Shown here: in pieces, positions 53,853 through 62,984 of the stretch
Position numbering within the stretch: the first letter of the stretch is position 1
Layout: each line of letters starts with the position of its first letter
Assembly (NCBI GenBank): GCA_964636205.1
Contig: CAZWPF010000002.1
Span: 3,175 to 67,174, forward strand
Direction: 5' to 3'
DNA: 64,000 nucleotides
Origin: JBEBVQ01 sp964636205
Lineage (GTDB): Bacteria; Bacteroidota; Bacteroidia; Chitinophagales; Chitinophagaceae
Position numbers and translations under genes: made by a program
The notes under the pieces: generated by a model
Database searches by the model: none
What the model saw: the letters and a program-made list of their open reading frames with translations, nothing else
Told to the model about the DNA's origin: nothing

Positions 53853-53860
53853 TATCTTTG
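53853..53860 (+). promoter_or_regulatory. TAnnTTTG promoter box of the heme-acquisition locus
   Basis: TATCTTTG, 48 bases before the first HmuY-like gene; expected transcript start near 53867. No clear Fur-box palindrome was recognised beside it. Confidence 0.65.
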
Positions 53861-53907
53861 CGCCATCATTCGAAAAGAGTGAATTATTCAAATCAATCTA
53901 TCCAAAA

Positions 53908-55239
53908 ATGAAAAAAGCAATACTATTGTCAGGACTTTCCCTGGCTACTTTGAATGTGCTGGCACAAACGACCATTACAGATACTGTAAGTATGGGTGCC
54001 GGTTATGCAAATAATATTTGGTATAGCCTTGAAAATGATGAGCAAGGAAGCGCACCGGCTAACAACTGGGAACTTGCACTTATCGCCAGCGGAAAACCGG
54101 CTAATCCGCTTACTACAGGGATATTTATCAATCCTGCAGGTAGTAAAACAATGACAGTTTATGTAGTACCCGGTGCAGGACGTGGAGATTTTGCTACTAT
54201 CGATACTGCCGGATTATCTACCTGGACTCCCTTGTATAACAGCGATACCAGCTGGGCAATGGGCGCATTCAACCAACCGTCTACCGGCATGATGGACTAC
54301 GGTTGGGGTGTGTACGACATGGATGATCATAATATTAAAGGCGATAAAATCTTTATCATTCAGTACGCTACCGGTGGTGGTATGGGTGGTGGACAAGCCA
54401 CTTATGAATACAGAAAATTGTATATCGACCTGAATACAAAGGGTAACAAGTTTACGATTTATCACGACTTGTTGGATAATTCAGACTTCACTACTTCTGA
54501 AATTGATTTCTCCAACAATCAGGATAAAAACTTTATCTACTTCTCTCTCGAAAACAAACAAATTATCGACAGAGAGCCGGCATCCGCTAATTGGGATCTG
54601 CTGTTTACCAAATACGTTTCTTCTACAGAACCTTACGGTGCTACACAAGCATATAACCAAGTGGTTACCGGTGTGCTCCAAAACCATGGTGTAGAAGTAG
54701 CCCAAGCAAACAATGTTGACCAAGACGATTTCGAAGATTATCAATCAGCAACTTTCTCCAACCATATCAATATCATCGGTTTTGATTGGAAAGAAATGGA
54801 TTATCAAACTCTGGGTTGGAACATCGCTGACAGTGTAGTTTACTTTGTAAAAACCAACAAAAAAGACATCTGGAAAGTAGTTTTCACCGGATTTGACGGT
54901 TCTACCAGCGGTTCCTTTATTCTCAACAAAAAATTGCTTTACAAAGCACCTGAATCATCAGTAAATGATGTGAAAGGCGGTATCGCATCTCTGGCACTCT
55001 ATCCAAATCCGGTATCGAACGGACGAGTAAATCTGGTTTATTCTTTCAATACCCAGGTTGACAAGGCTACCGTAACCGTAACTGATATGGCCGGCAGAAC
55101 GATTCGCAACGAATCAGTAAACACAACTCCTGGTATCAATCAATATATGATCACTACCACCGGACTTCAAGCAGGTATGTATCTGGTAAATCTGACTACA
55201 GATAAAGGTACTATGCAGCAAAAGCTGATCGTGCAATAG
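53908..55239 (+). CDS. HmuY-like heme-binding protein with T9SS sorting domain
   Basis: Predicted exported heme-binding protein of 443 residues. A signal peptide (about 1-19, ending NVLA-Q) is followed by a beta-rich HmuY-type domain: NIWYSLENDEQG, then ANNWELAL, a second NFIYFSLENKQII with ANWDLLFTKY, and IIGFDWKEMD leading to the closing strands VVYFVKTNKKDIWKVVFTGF. The last 80 or so residues (LYPNPVSNGRV to the end) are a type A T9SS sorting domain, so the protein should be surface-attached or released. HmuY of Porphyromonas is a lipoprotein; this form is different. Possible heme ligands include Met/Gly-rich GGGMGGGQ and nearby His, but I cannot assign them. First gene of the locus. Confidence 0.82.
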   Translation: MKKAILLSGLSLATLNVLAQTTITDTVSMGAGYANNIWYSLENDEQGSAPANNWELALIASGKPANPLTTGIFINPAGSKTMTVYVVPGAGRGDFATIDTAGLSTWTPLYNSDTSWAMGAFNQPSTGMMDYGWGVYDMDDHNIKGDKIFIIQYATGGGMGGGQATYEYRKLYIDLNTKGNKFTIYHDLLDNSDFTTSEIDFSNNQDKNFIYFSLENKQIIDREPASANWDLLFTKYVSSTEPYGATQAYNQVVTGVLQNHGVEVAQANNVDQDDFEDYQSATFSNHINIIGFDWKEMDYQTLGWNIADSVVYFVKTNKKDIWKVVFTGFDGSTSGSFILNKKLLYKAPESSVNDVKGGIASLALYPNPVSNGRVNLVYSFNTQVDKATVTVTDMAGRTIRNESVNTTPGINQYMITTTGLQAGMYLVNLTTDKGTMQQKLIVQ

Positions 55240-55268
55240 TCAGACAATATAAATAACGACTAATATTC

Positions 55269-55300
55269 ATCCTCCCCTGCAAGCGCGGGGGAGGATTGTT
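55269..55300 (+). terminator. Intercistronic hairpin after the first HmuY-like gene
   Basis: ATCCTCCCC (55269-55277) pairs with GGGGAGGAT (55288-55296), followed by a weak TGTTTG tract. Likely a partial terminator or mRNA end-stabiliser inside the operon. Confidence 0.65.
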
Positions 55301-55326
55301 TGAAAAAATAAAGAACCCAATTTAAG

Positions 55327-56208
55327 ATGAGCAAATCCTTTTATTACCTAATTTTTAGTGTCTGGGTTTTATTTGCTGCCTGCAGCAACAACGAATCAAA
55401 CGAAAATAAAAACCGTAATACAATTCAGGTAAACGAAACTACCCGCATCGTTTCTCTGAATGGCACTGTTACTGAGATACTCAGTGCGCTCGGACTGGAA
55501 GAATATATCAAGGCGGTTGATGTAACCAGCACCTACCCTGCCTCCATGCGTGAAATGCCGAAAGTTGGTCATAACCGTAACCTTTCGGCAGAACTGATCC
55601 TTTCTCATCGGCCAACTCTGGCAATAGGAACCAAGGAATTAATTAAGCCTGAGCTGACTACACAGCTGAATGGCGCAGGGGTTCCACTGATTTCATACGA
55701 TTTTGAGCCTTCCGTTGAGGCCGCAAGGAATTTGATTCGCCAAATCGCAGATACATTCGGCTTATCTGAAAAAGGCAATGAGCTGATCGCTACTCTCGAA
55801 CAGGATTTGCAACAAGTAACGCCTCCTGTCAATCCTCCTAAAGTGATGTGTATCTATGCCCGCGGTGCCGGCACTTTATTGGCTGCCGGAGAAGGATCCG
55901 CTCCCTATATCATGATACAATTGGCGGGTGGCACCAATGCCATTGAAGGCTTTAAAGACTTTAAACCACTTACCGCAGAAGCTTTAGTACAAGCTAATCC
56001 GGATGTCATTCTGATGTTTGAAGAAGGCCTAAAAAGCATAGGTGGCATCGACGGTTTATTACAAATACAAGGGATAAAAGAAACTAATGCCGGAAAGAAC
56101 CAACAGATCATCGAGATGGACGGTCAGTTCTTAACCGGATTCGGTCCTCGTACAGGTAAAGCAGTGGATTATTTGTCAAAAAAATTGAATGAAGTACCTA
56201 CGCGTTAA
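55327..56208 (+). CDS. hmuT: Heme/cobalamin ABC importer binding lipoprotein (HmuT-like)
   Basis: Periplasmic substrate-binding protein of 293 residues, class III fold. The lipobox is LFAAC. RIVSLNGTVTEILSALG opens the first lobe; LILSHRPTLAIGTKEL is typical of heme/B12 binding proteins; the second lobe has ICIYARGAGT-like strands (MCIYARGAGTLLAAG), MIQLAGGTNAIEGF and NPDVILMFEEGL. The permease start lies 20 bases before its stop. Context with HemS and a TonB receptor favours heme over vitamin B12. Confidence 0.9.
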   Translation: MSKSFYYLIFSVWVLFAACSNNESNENKNRNTIQVNETTRIVSLNGTVTEILSALGLEEYIKAVDVTSTYPASMREMPKVGHNRNLSAELILSHRPTLAIGTKELIKPELTTQLNGAGVPLISYDFEPSVEAARNLIRQIADTFGLSEKGNELIATLEQDLQQVTPPVNPPKVMCIYARGAGTLLAAGEGSAPYIMIQLAGGTNAIEGFKDFKPLTAEALVQANPDVILMFEEGLKSIGGIDGLLQIQGIKETNAGKNQQIIEMDGQFLTGFGPRTGKAVDYLSKKLNEVPTR

Positions 56209-57238
56209 TATATTTCTGACGCTGCTTATCGTGCTTTTAGTAGCAATCTTTATCCTTAGCGTTGGGATGGGTGCGATGGAAATCAGTCCCGTCGAAACCC
56301 TCGCCATCCTGGCGCACCAACTGGGATTTAATTTTGCTTCTTTCGACGCGCAACAAGAAAGTGTTTTACTTTATATCCGGCTTCCCCGGGTTATTTCCGC
56401 TATTCTGATCGGTGCTTCTCTAGCTGTATCAGGTGCAGCAATGCAAGGTTTATTCCGCAATCCATTAGCCGATCCGGGTCTTATCGGAATTTCATCAGGA
56501 GCCTCCCTGGCCGCAGTATTCACCATCGTGGCCGGATCCAGATTACTCCCGGACTTCACCAGTATAGCCAGCCTCTATTCCCTGTCACTGGCAACATTTA
56601 TAGGTGCCTGTATCACCATGGTGGTCGTGTACAAACTCTCCAATATCAATGGCAGGGTTGTAATCAGTACAATGCTGCTTTCCGGTATAGCCATCAACGC
56701 TTTCGCAGGTGCTCTGACCGGATTCTTTACCTTCAATGCGAATGATGCGCAGTTGAGAAGTATCACCTTCTGGACACTCGGCAGCTTGGGTGGTGCCACA
56801 TGGACCAATGTCATGGCCTTGCTACCATTTACCCTGATCCCGGTGCTGGTTTTGCCCCGCCTGTCAAAATCACTGAACGCTTTGGCACTTGGTGAAAACA
56901 CCGCTATGTATTTGGGCATTAATATCGATCAGGCTAAGAAAATAATTGTTGTGCTTACCGCCCTCTGCGTTGGAGCCTCCGTTGCAGTGGCAGGTATCAT
57001 TGGTTTTGTTGGACTGGTAATACCGCATATAGTTAGAAAAGCAATAGGCCCCGATCATCGCTTCCTATTGCCCCTATCAGCACTATCAGGTGCTGTCTTG
57101 CTGATGTCGGCCGACTTGGTTTGTCGCACCGCATTTGCACCGGCAGAGGTACCTATCGGCATCATCACTGCCATGGTAGGAGCTCCGCTTTTTTTATATA
57201 TACTTATTAAAGACAGAAAATCGACCCGACTGGCATAA
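56189..57238 (+). CDS. hmuU: Heme ABC importer permease (FecCD family, HmuU-like)
   Basis: Inner-membrane permease of 349 residues with about ten spans. RLPRVISAILIGASLAVSG, then GAAMQGLFRNPLADPGLIGISSGA and VGFVGLVIPHIVRKAIGPDH are FecCD signatures, including the coupling-helix region (given here as overlapping short pieces: GLFRNPLADPG and GLVIPHIVRK). It overlaps the binding-protein gene by 20 bases and shares one base with the ATPase start, so translation of the three is tightly coupled. Confidence 0.93.
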   Translation: MKYLRVNIFLTLLIVLLVAIFILSVGMGAMEISPVETLAILAHQLGFNFASFDAQQESVLLYIRLPRVISAILIGASLAVSGAAMQGLFRNPLADPGLIGISSGASLAAVFTIVAGSRLLPDFTSIASLYSLSLATFIGACITMVVVYKLSNINGRVVISTMLLSGIAINAFAGALTGFFTFNANDAQLRSITFWTLGSLGGATWTNVMALLPFTLIPVLVLPRLSKSLNALALGENTAMYLGINIDQAKKIIVVLTALCVGASVAVAGIIGFVGLVIPHIVRKAIGPDHRFLLPLSALSGAVLLMSADLVCRTAFAPAEVPIGIITAMVGAPLFLYILIKDRKSTRLA

Positions 57239-58044
57239 TGATAGAATTGAAAGATATATCTTACCGGATTGGTAACAAGCAGATACTCGAAGCAGTATCC
57301 TGCCATGTGCTGCCGGGCGAAATACTTACAATACTCGGCGCCAATGGAGCCGGAAAATCTACATTGCTCAAAATAGCGAGAGGAGAACTGAAACCGGAGA
57401 CGGGTAACATTATATTCGGCGATAAGTCGCTCCATAAATGGGATCATAAAGAACTGGCTCAATGCTCCGCAGTATTGCAACAGCAATCCATTCTCTCCCT
57501 CCCGTTTACCGTCAAAGAGGTGGTGATGATGGGGCGATATCCGCATTTTAAATCCAATCCGGCCCCCATTGATCATACTATCGTTCAATCAGCTTTGAGG
57601 CATGCGGGAATTGAAGATCTATGTGACAGAAATTATCTGGAGTTATCGGGTGGAGAACAACAAAGAGTCCACCTAGCAAGGGTATTTGCACAGATATGGT
57701 GTTCCGATAAATTTCCGGTGAGGTATCTGCTAATGGATGAACCGGGAAACAATTTAGACATCAGCCACCAACACAATGCACTCAATATGGCTAGAGCTTT
57801 TGCCGCAGAAGGCAATTGCGTCATCGCCATCTTACACGATCTGAACCTTGCATTCCAATATGCCGATAAAGTATTATTGTTAAAGAAAGGGAAAGTCCAC
57901 GCTTTCGGCAGTCCGGGCGAAGTTCTTACAGAGGAAAACCTGAGTTATTCTTATGACTTTCCGATGACTATCCACTATTCCGAATCATTCGAACATCCAA
58001 TAATTTTACCTGCAGTGGGCGCTAAATCTCTGCAACTAAAATAA
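57238..58044 (+). CDS. hmuV: Heme ABC importer ATP-binding protein (HmuV-like)
   Basis: ATPase of 268 residues powering the importer. Walker A is GANGAGKST, the Q-loop VLQQQSILSLPFTVKEVV is of the heme/siderophore type, the signature is LSGGEQQR, Walker B is LLMDEPGNNLD, and the H-switch is ILHDLN. A run of residues QIWCSDKFPVRY before Walker B is slightly longer than in siderophore ATPases, as in HmuV. The start codon overlaps the permease stop by one base. HemS starts eight bases after the stop. Confidence 0.93.
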   Translation: MIELKDISYRIGNKQILEAVSCHVLPGEILTILGANGAGKSTLLKIARGELKPETGNIIFGDKSLHKWDHKELAQCSAVLQQQSILSLPFTVKEVVMMGRYPHFKSNPAPIDHTIVQSALRHAGIEDLCDRNYLELSGGEQQRVHLARVFAQIWCSDKFPVRYLLMDEPGNNLDISHQHNALNMARAFAAEGNCVIAILHDLNLAFQYADKVLLLKKGKVHAFGSPGEVLTEENLSYSYDFPMTIHYSESFEHPIILPAVGAKSLQLK

Positions 58045-58052
58045 TTCATAAC

Positions 58053-59099
58053 ATGCACACTATTCAAGATTTAATAAATCAGTACGAGAAAATTAAAGCA
58101 GAAAATCCACGCGCGCGTATCAGAGATGCCGCCGGCATGATGAATACCAGCGAAGCTCAACTGGTGGCTTTGAATACCGGCACTACCACTACCCGATTAG
58201 AGGGGGATTTCAAGCAACTATTACAAGAAGTCCATACCCTGGGCTATGTGATGGCATTAACACGCAATGATGATGCGGTTCATGAAAGAAAGGGCGTTTA
58301 CGATCATGTAAGTTTCGAAAGCCATGTCGGACTGGTACTCAATCCGGATATCGACTTAAGAATGTTTATGGAGTTCTGGAAATTCGGCTTTGCAGTACAG
58401 GAAGGCGATCGGAAGAGTTTGCAGTTTTTTGACCAATCCGGAACCGCAGTTCATAAAATCTATATGGTAGAAGATAAAAGCAACCTGGATGCTTACTACC
58501 AATTGATAGAGCGCTATAGCTCAAAAAAACAAAACCCCGAAATTCTGGAAACAGAAGAAATCCCCGGCGAACCGGCTCCTCTACCGGATGATGAAATCGA
58601 TGTAGCAGGATTTCACGAAGCCTGGAAGCAGATTAAAGACACACACGAGTTTTACGGGATCGTAAGAAAATACCGCATGAGTCGGACCCAAGCCTTGCGA
58701 CTTGCACCGGAAGGTTTTGTGCAAGAATTAGGTAAGGATGCGGCTCGAAAATTACTAGACGAAGCTGCAGTCCGCCAAGTTCCCATCATGGTTTTTGTAG
58801 GAAACAGAGGCTGTGTCCAAATCCATACCGGCACTGTTACAAAACTTCTTGCTACCGGACCTTGGTATAATGTGCTGGATCCTGAATTCAATTTACACCT
58901 GAAAGAAGCCAGCGTCGATACCGCTTATGTTGTTAAAAAACCATCAGCAGATGGAATTGTGACCGGATTGGAAGTATTCAATAAAGAAGGGGATCTGATC
59001 ATCCAATTTTTCGGCAAGAGAAAACCGGGTGTACCCGAACTGGAAAGCTGGCGTACACTAGTGGAAGATATCAGTAACAATTCTCTGTCCGAACAATAA
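58053..59099 (+). CDS. hemS: HemS/HmuS-type cytoplasmic heme-handling protein
   Basis: Heme-binding/degrading factor of 348 residues with two related domains (about 1-170 and 185-340), as in Yersinia HemS. Domain 1 has AAGMMNTSEAQL, then DHVSFESHVGLVLNPDIDLRMF and FGFAVQEG; domain 2 repeats the layout with YRMSRTQALRLAP, GNRGCVQIHTGTV and LKEASVDTAYVVKKP. Such proteins accept heme from the importer and store, transfer or degrade it. This is not the CobN-like protein called HmuS in the Porphyromonas hmu operon. Its place next to the importer fixes the substrate of the locus as heme. Confidence 0.92.
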   Translation: MHTIQDLINQYEKIKAENPRARIRDAAGMMNTSEAQLVALNTGTTTTRLEGDFKQLLQEVHTLGYVMALTRNDDAVHERKGVYDHVSFESHVGLVLNPDIDLRMFMEFWKFGFAVQEGDRKSLQFFDQSGTAVHKIYMVEDKSNLDAYYQLIERYSSKKQNPEILETEEIPGEPAPLPDDEIDVAGFHEAWKQIKDTHEFYGIVRKYRMSRTQALRLAPEGFVQELGKDAARKLLDEAAVRQVPIMVFVGNRGCVQIHTGTVTKLLATGPWYNVLDPEFNLHLKEASVDTAYVVKKPSADGIVTGLEVFNKEGDLIIQFFGKRKPGVPELESWRTLVEDISNNSLSEQ

Positions 59100-59146
59100 G
59101 ACCATTGCCTGTTTATAAACTCGTGTTTAGATAAAATAGTCCATTC

Positions 59147-61249
59147 ATGACCACCTCTTCAAGCTGTAAACTCAGCGTACTGCTAATGCTGCTGCTGCCC
59201 ATTCACATCCATGCGCAATCATGGAAGGCAGAGGAGTCGGCAGTTGACAGTACGCGCGCGAGTATGACAGATCTGGATCATTCGCTGGGAGAGGCGGTAG
59301 TCACAGCGCAATACACCCCGGGTTCGGTACAAAAAGCAGTTCATCAAATTAGAGTTATCGATCGTAAAAAGATCGATAACATGAATGCTCAGAATCTAAA
59401 GGATGCCTTATCCAACGAGCTGAATATTCGACTGTCTCAGGATAATATCCTCGGTAGCGGCATGAGCATTCAAGGCATTTCAGGTCAGAATGTGAAAATC
59501 CTGATAGACGGTGTACCGGTGGTGGGAAGATTGGAAGGCAATATCGATCTCTCACAAATTAACCTGAACAATATTGAACGGATCGAGATTATCGAAGGTC
59601 CCATGTCGGTCAATTACGGTACCGACGCGCTTGCCGGCACTATCAATCTTATCACCAAAAAAAATCAAAGCCGACATTTTGAAGGCAGCTTAACCTCTTA
59701 TTACGAAAGCGTAGGCACCTACAACTTCAATGGGAGGTTGGGTTTGCAGCACAAAAGGCATCTGGTAAGCGTAAACGGTGGCAGACATTTCTTCGATGGA
59801 TGGCACCCCGGTGATCGTTCTTTCGATTGGAATTTCGGGGAAAGGCCAGCTGACTCGCTCCGCTTTAAACAGTGGAAACCAAAAGAACAGTACTTTGGAG
59901 ACTTTCAATATGGATATACCAGTAAGAAAAGCTTATCTCTGAACTATCGGGGAAGCTATTTTCACGAACTGATTACCAATCGCGGCTTGCCTCGTCTACC
60001 CTATGGGGAGTATGCCTCAGATGATCGATATCATACTTACCGATTGGACAATGCCGTTTTTTTAACCTCGAATGTGGGGGAAAACAGAAAGCTGAATATC
60101 CAGTCGTCTTTCAATCAGTACAAGCGGGTTCGCAATACCTACGCTAAAGATTTGACAAACCTTGATGAGGTATTATCGGTATCCCCGGGTGACCAGGATA
60201 CCAGCAAATTCCACCAATTCAATTCTCGCGGCACATTAGCCACTTCTTATTTATCTCGTAAAATTAATTACGAATTAGGATATGATGTCAATTTAGAATT
60301 CGCGCAGGGCGCGAGAATCAATAATCGCAAGCAAAATATCAATGATTATGCATTGTTTGCTTCCGCTGAATACAAACCTGTCCCGTACCTAACGATTCGC
60401 CCCGGACTGCGCTATGCTTACAATACCGGCTATAGAGCACCAGTGATTCCTTCCTTACATATTAGAATAGAACCACTGAAAAATCTCACTGTCCGGGCCT
60501 CCTACGGAAGAGGATTCCGAGCACCGACACTAAAGGAATTGTACTTCGAGTTTGTCGATATCAACCACAATATCCAAGGTGCGGAACAATTAAAACCGGA
60601 ATACAGCAGCAATTACAACGGAAGCGTTAGCTATATTCTGCGGAGAACCGATATCATTTACAAATTAGAAGGTTCAGCTTTTTACAATAATATAAATAAC
60701 CAGATTACCCTGGCGGAGACAGGCCCCGATGCGGAATATTCTTATATCAATATTGGGATCAACAAAACAGTGGGATTTCAAGCCAATGTAGAAGTGATTG
60801 TAGAAAACTTCAAACTGGCTGTGGGTAGCGGATGGATTGGAAGGTACAATCAGGTATCCGTGGAAGCTCCCCAAATGGCCAATTTTAGCTATTCGCCGGA
60901 ATTGAGAGCCAATTTGAGTTATCGGATAGCACCACTAGACATTACAGCGGTAGCATTCTACAAATATACCGGCAGGCTCCCAGGCTTCACTGTGGATGCA
61001 GATGGAAATATCAATCATACCGATATCGACCCCTATCATATCGCGGATGTAAGTATCGCCCGATCCTTTGCGCAAAAGTCTGTCAACCTCGCTATTGGTT
61101 GCAAAAACTTATTTGACATCCAAAACATAAACAGAATGGCTGCCGGAGGCAGCGGTGGTGTGCACTCCTCAGGTGGTAGCAGTGTACCAATCGGAATGGG
61201 TCGTACCTACTTTTTAAGATTGGTGCTTCAATTGAAGAGCATGCAATAA
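59147..61249 (+). CDS. hmuR: TonB-dependent heme receptor (HmuR-like)
   Basis: Outer-membrane receptor of 700 residues. A signal peptide (about 1-24) and a possible TonB box (GEAVVTA, about 48-54) come before the plug: IRVIDRKKIDNMNAQNLKDA, then SIQGISGQNVKILIDGVPV and IERIEIIEGPMSVNYGTDALAGTINLIT (cited as short pieces of the plug). The 22-strand barrel follows. FRAP at about 457-460 and AEQLKPE soon after resemble the FRAP/NPNL boxes of heme receptors, and a His lies between them (NHNIQG). It has no CarboxypepD-like N-terminal extension, so it is not of the SusC type. Confidence 0.9.
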   Translation: MTTSSSCKLSVLLMLLLPIHIHAQSWKAEESAVDSTRASMTDLDHSLGEAVVTAQYTPGSVQKAVHQIRVIDRKKIDNMNAQNLKDALSNELNIRLSQDNILGSGMSIQGISGQNVKILIDGVPVVGRLEGNIDLSQINLNNIERIEIIEGPMSVNYGTDALAGTINLITKKNQSRHFEGSLTSYYESVGTYNFNGRLGLQHKRHLVSVNGGRHFFDGWHPGDRSFDWNFGERPADSLRFKQWKPKEQYFGDFQYGYTSKKSLSLNYRGSYFHELITNRGLPRLPYGEYASDDRYHTYRLDNAVFLTSNVGENRKLNIQSSFNQYKRVRNTYAKDLTNLDEVLSVSPGDQDTSKFHQFNSRGTLATSYLSRKINYELGYDVNLEFAQGARINNRKQNINDYALFASAEYKPVPYLTIRPGLRYAYNTGYRAPVIPSLHIRIEPLKNLTVRASYGRGFRAPTLKELYFEFVDINHNIQGAEQLKPEYSSNYNGSVSYILRRTDIIYKLEGSAFYNNINNQITLAETGPDAEYSYINIGINKTVGFQANVEVIVENFKLAVGSGWIGRYNQVSVEAPQMANFSYSPELRANLSYRIAPLDITAVAFYKYTGRLPGFTVDADGNINHTDIDPYHIADVSIARSFAQKSVNLAIGCKNLFDIQNINRMAAGGSGGVHSSGGSSVPIGMGRTYFLRLVLQLKSMQ

Positions 61250-61257
61250 AATTAATT

Positions 61258-62232
61258 ATGAAAAAGACAGGGCTGATATTATTGTTGTGTGTAGGTTTGG
61301 GAATGCAGAGTTGCATACCGGGAGAAACGCCTGTTCCTGCTCATGATGCAGGTGATGTAATCACCGCGTCCGTTCAACTTGAAAGCAGCTACAAATGGCA
61401 AATCTATTACAGTCTTGCATCCAATACCCAAGTAGGCCGCAATGATAAATCTACCTGGGATTTAGGATTTGAAACAGCCCCGGAGGGCAGTCGCATCATA
61501 CTCAACATGGCGCTCCCGATGGCTGCATACCCAACAAATAAAAGCAATTTTGACGCGGTTACCATCGCCGACACTGTCGGAGTTATCCTCCGCCGCGACA
61601 GTCCATCAGGCAGCCTCGATAGTACAGCAATCGGTGATTGGGCCACCCATTCTACAGTCTATATAATCGATCGAACAAGCAAAACGGGCAATGGTAAAAG
61701 ATGGAAAAAAATGCAGGTGCTCAGTGCTGATGCCTCCGGTTACAAGATTCGATTTGCAGATATTGATGGCACCAACGAACAGCAAGTGAATGTACCGAAA
61801 GATGAAAGGTATAATTTCAGTTTTCTGTCACTGGCCGATGGTGCCCTTGTACAAGTAGAGCCTCCAAAAGATATGTGGGACATCGTATTTTCTCAATATA
61901 CTCATATCTATTACCATTTGGAGAATACCCCTTATACCGTTACCGGCTGTTTGCTCAATCGTCATCAGACTGCTGCAGCTATAGACACCACTCGCGATTT
62001 CGCAGATATAAGCTATGAGCATATTGCTGAGTACCGATTCTCCAATCATGTCGATGCCATCGGCTTCAATTGGAAATGGTTTTCGCTCAGTGGTGACTAT
62101 TACGAAGTGGATCCGACAAAAATCTATGTCATTCGAACCGCTTCGGGAAAATATTTCAAACTACATTTTATTGACTACGTAGGTACAAATGGAGAAAGGG
62201 GTACCCCCACCTGGGAATTTCAGGAGCTTTAA
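61258..62232 (+). CDS. HmuY-like heme-binding lipoprotein
   Basis: Second HmuY-family protein of the locus, 324 residues, eight bases after the receptor. A lipobox (GMQSC) anchors it, as in Porphyromonas HmuY. Shared HmuY segments are WQIYYSLASN, DKSTWDLGFE, WDIVFSQYTHIYYH and DAIGFNWKWF, ending KIYVIRTASGKYFKLHF. It lacks a T9SS domain. Compared with the first protein it keeps the HmuY core but uses a different route to the surface. Its gene order right after the receptor suggests it hands heme to that receptor. Heme ligands cannot be assigned from sequence alone. Confidence 0.83.
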   Translation: MKKTGLILLLCVGLGMQSCIPGETPVPAHDAGDVITASVQLESSYKWQIYYSLASNTQVGRNDKSTWDLGFETAPEGSRIILNMALPMAAYPTNKSNFDAVTIADTVGVILRRDSPSGSLDSTAIGDWATHSTVYIIDRTSKTGNGKRWKKMQVLSADASGYKIRFADIDGTNEQQVNVPKDERYNFSFLSLADGALVQVEPPKDMWDIVFSQYTHIYYHLENTPYTVTGCLLNRHQTAAAIDTTRDFADISYEHIAEYRFSNHVDAIGFNWKWFSLSGDYYEVDPTKIYVIRTASGKYFKLHFIDYVGTNGERGTPTWEFQEL

Positions 62233-62245
62233 TCGTAAATAGGGT

Positions 62246-62890
62246 TTATTTTCTTTTTACATTCCCGGAACCGGAAACATTGATATCTGTCATTGGATTA
62301 CCCCAGTAATCGATATCGCCCGAACCTGAAATCCTCGCAGAAAGGTAGTCCTTTACAGTAAGTTCGATATTTCCCGAACCTGAAATCCTTGCTGTAGCAG
62401 TATCTGCAACTGCGTCTTTAGCAAAGATATTACCACTTCCGTTAACGGAATAATATGCTTTCGGGAACTCCCCTCTCTCAATAAAAAAATTGCCCGAGCC
62501 GTTTATCTCTGCTGAAAAATCACCATGAAAATCGCCGTGAACGCGGACATTGCCCGAGCCGTTCAAGGATAATTTGTGCAAATCCGGCGTATACACATCC
62601 ACCCTTATATTACTTCTGGTCACACGATAGCGCGGATCAAATTCAAGAATTAATCTTTTACCTGAAACAGCTGATGTATAAGCCGGAATAAGGTTTTGGT
62701 ATCCGGTAATGACCACATGAGAAACGGAATCCCAATAAACGCGCACCTCGGCGCTTCCGTTCATGTCTACCTCTGTAAACGATGTTGTAATACGGGTTTC
62801 TGAAACCGTAGCTCCCTCACCTTTTAAACGATCCTTGGAGCAAGATGAGACTGATATTAATACCGAAGACAATAAGATTAAATACTTCAT
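62246..62890 (-). CDS. GIN-domain (DUF2807) lipoprotein
   Basis: Lipoprotein of 214 residues: lipobox VSSC, then a head-GIN (DUF2807) beta-helix-like domain. The repeated core is visible as SLNGSGNVRV, EINGSGNFFI, SVNGSGNIFA, RISGSGNIEL, RISGSGDIDY and NVSGSGNVKR, about every 15-20 residues. Family proteins are called putative adhesins, but the function is unproven. It is convergent with the heme locus, 13 bases from its end. An imperfect promoter box (TATCTTTA, about 30 bases upstream) is present. Confidence 0.9.
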   Translation of the reverse strand: MKYLILLSSVLISVSSCSKDRLKGEGATVSETRITTSFTEVDMNGSAEVRVYWDSVSHVVITGYQNLIPAYTSAVSGKRLILEFDPRYRVTRSNIRVDVYTPDLHKLSLNGSGNVRVHGDFHGDFSAEINGSGNFFIERGEFPKAYYSVNGSGNIFAKDAVADTATARISGSGNIELTVKDYLSARISGSGDIDYWGNPMTDINVSGSGNVKRK

Positions 62891-62984
62891 GTTTCAAGTT
62901 ATTTAAACCATGACGGACAACTATAAAGATACCCCCTACTCCACTAAAAAATTATTACCGTCAAATTATAGAAGCTACTGCCCG

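Noticed and set aside
53908..55239. Cobalamin instead of heme as the substrate of the 54-62 kb locus
   Set aside because: The binding protein and permease alone would allow it, but HemS and two HmuY-like proteins point to heme, and no cobalamin riboswitch is seen at the promoter.
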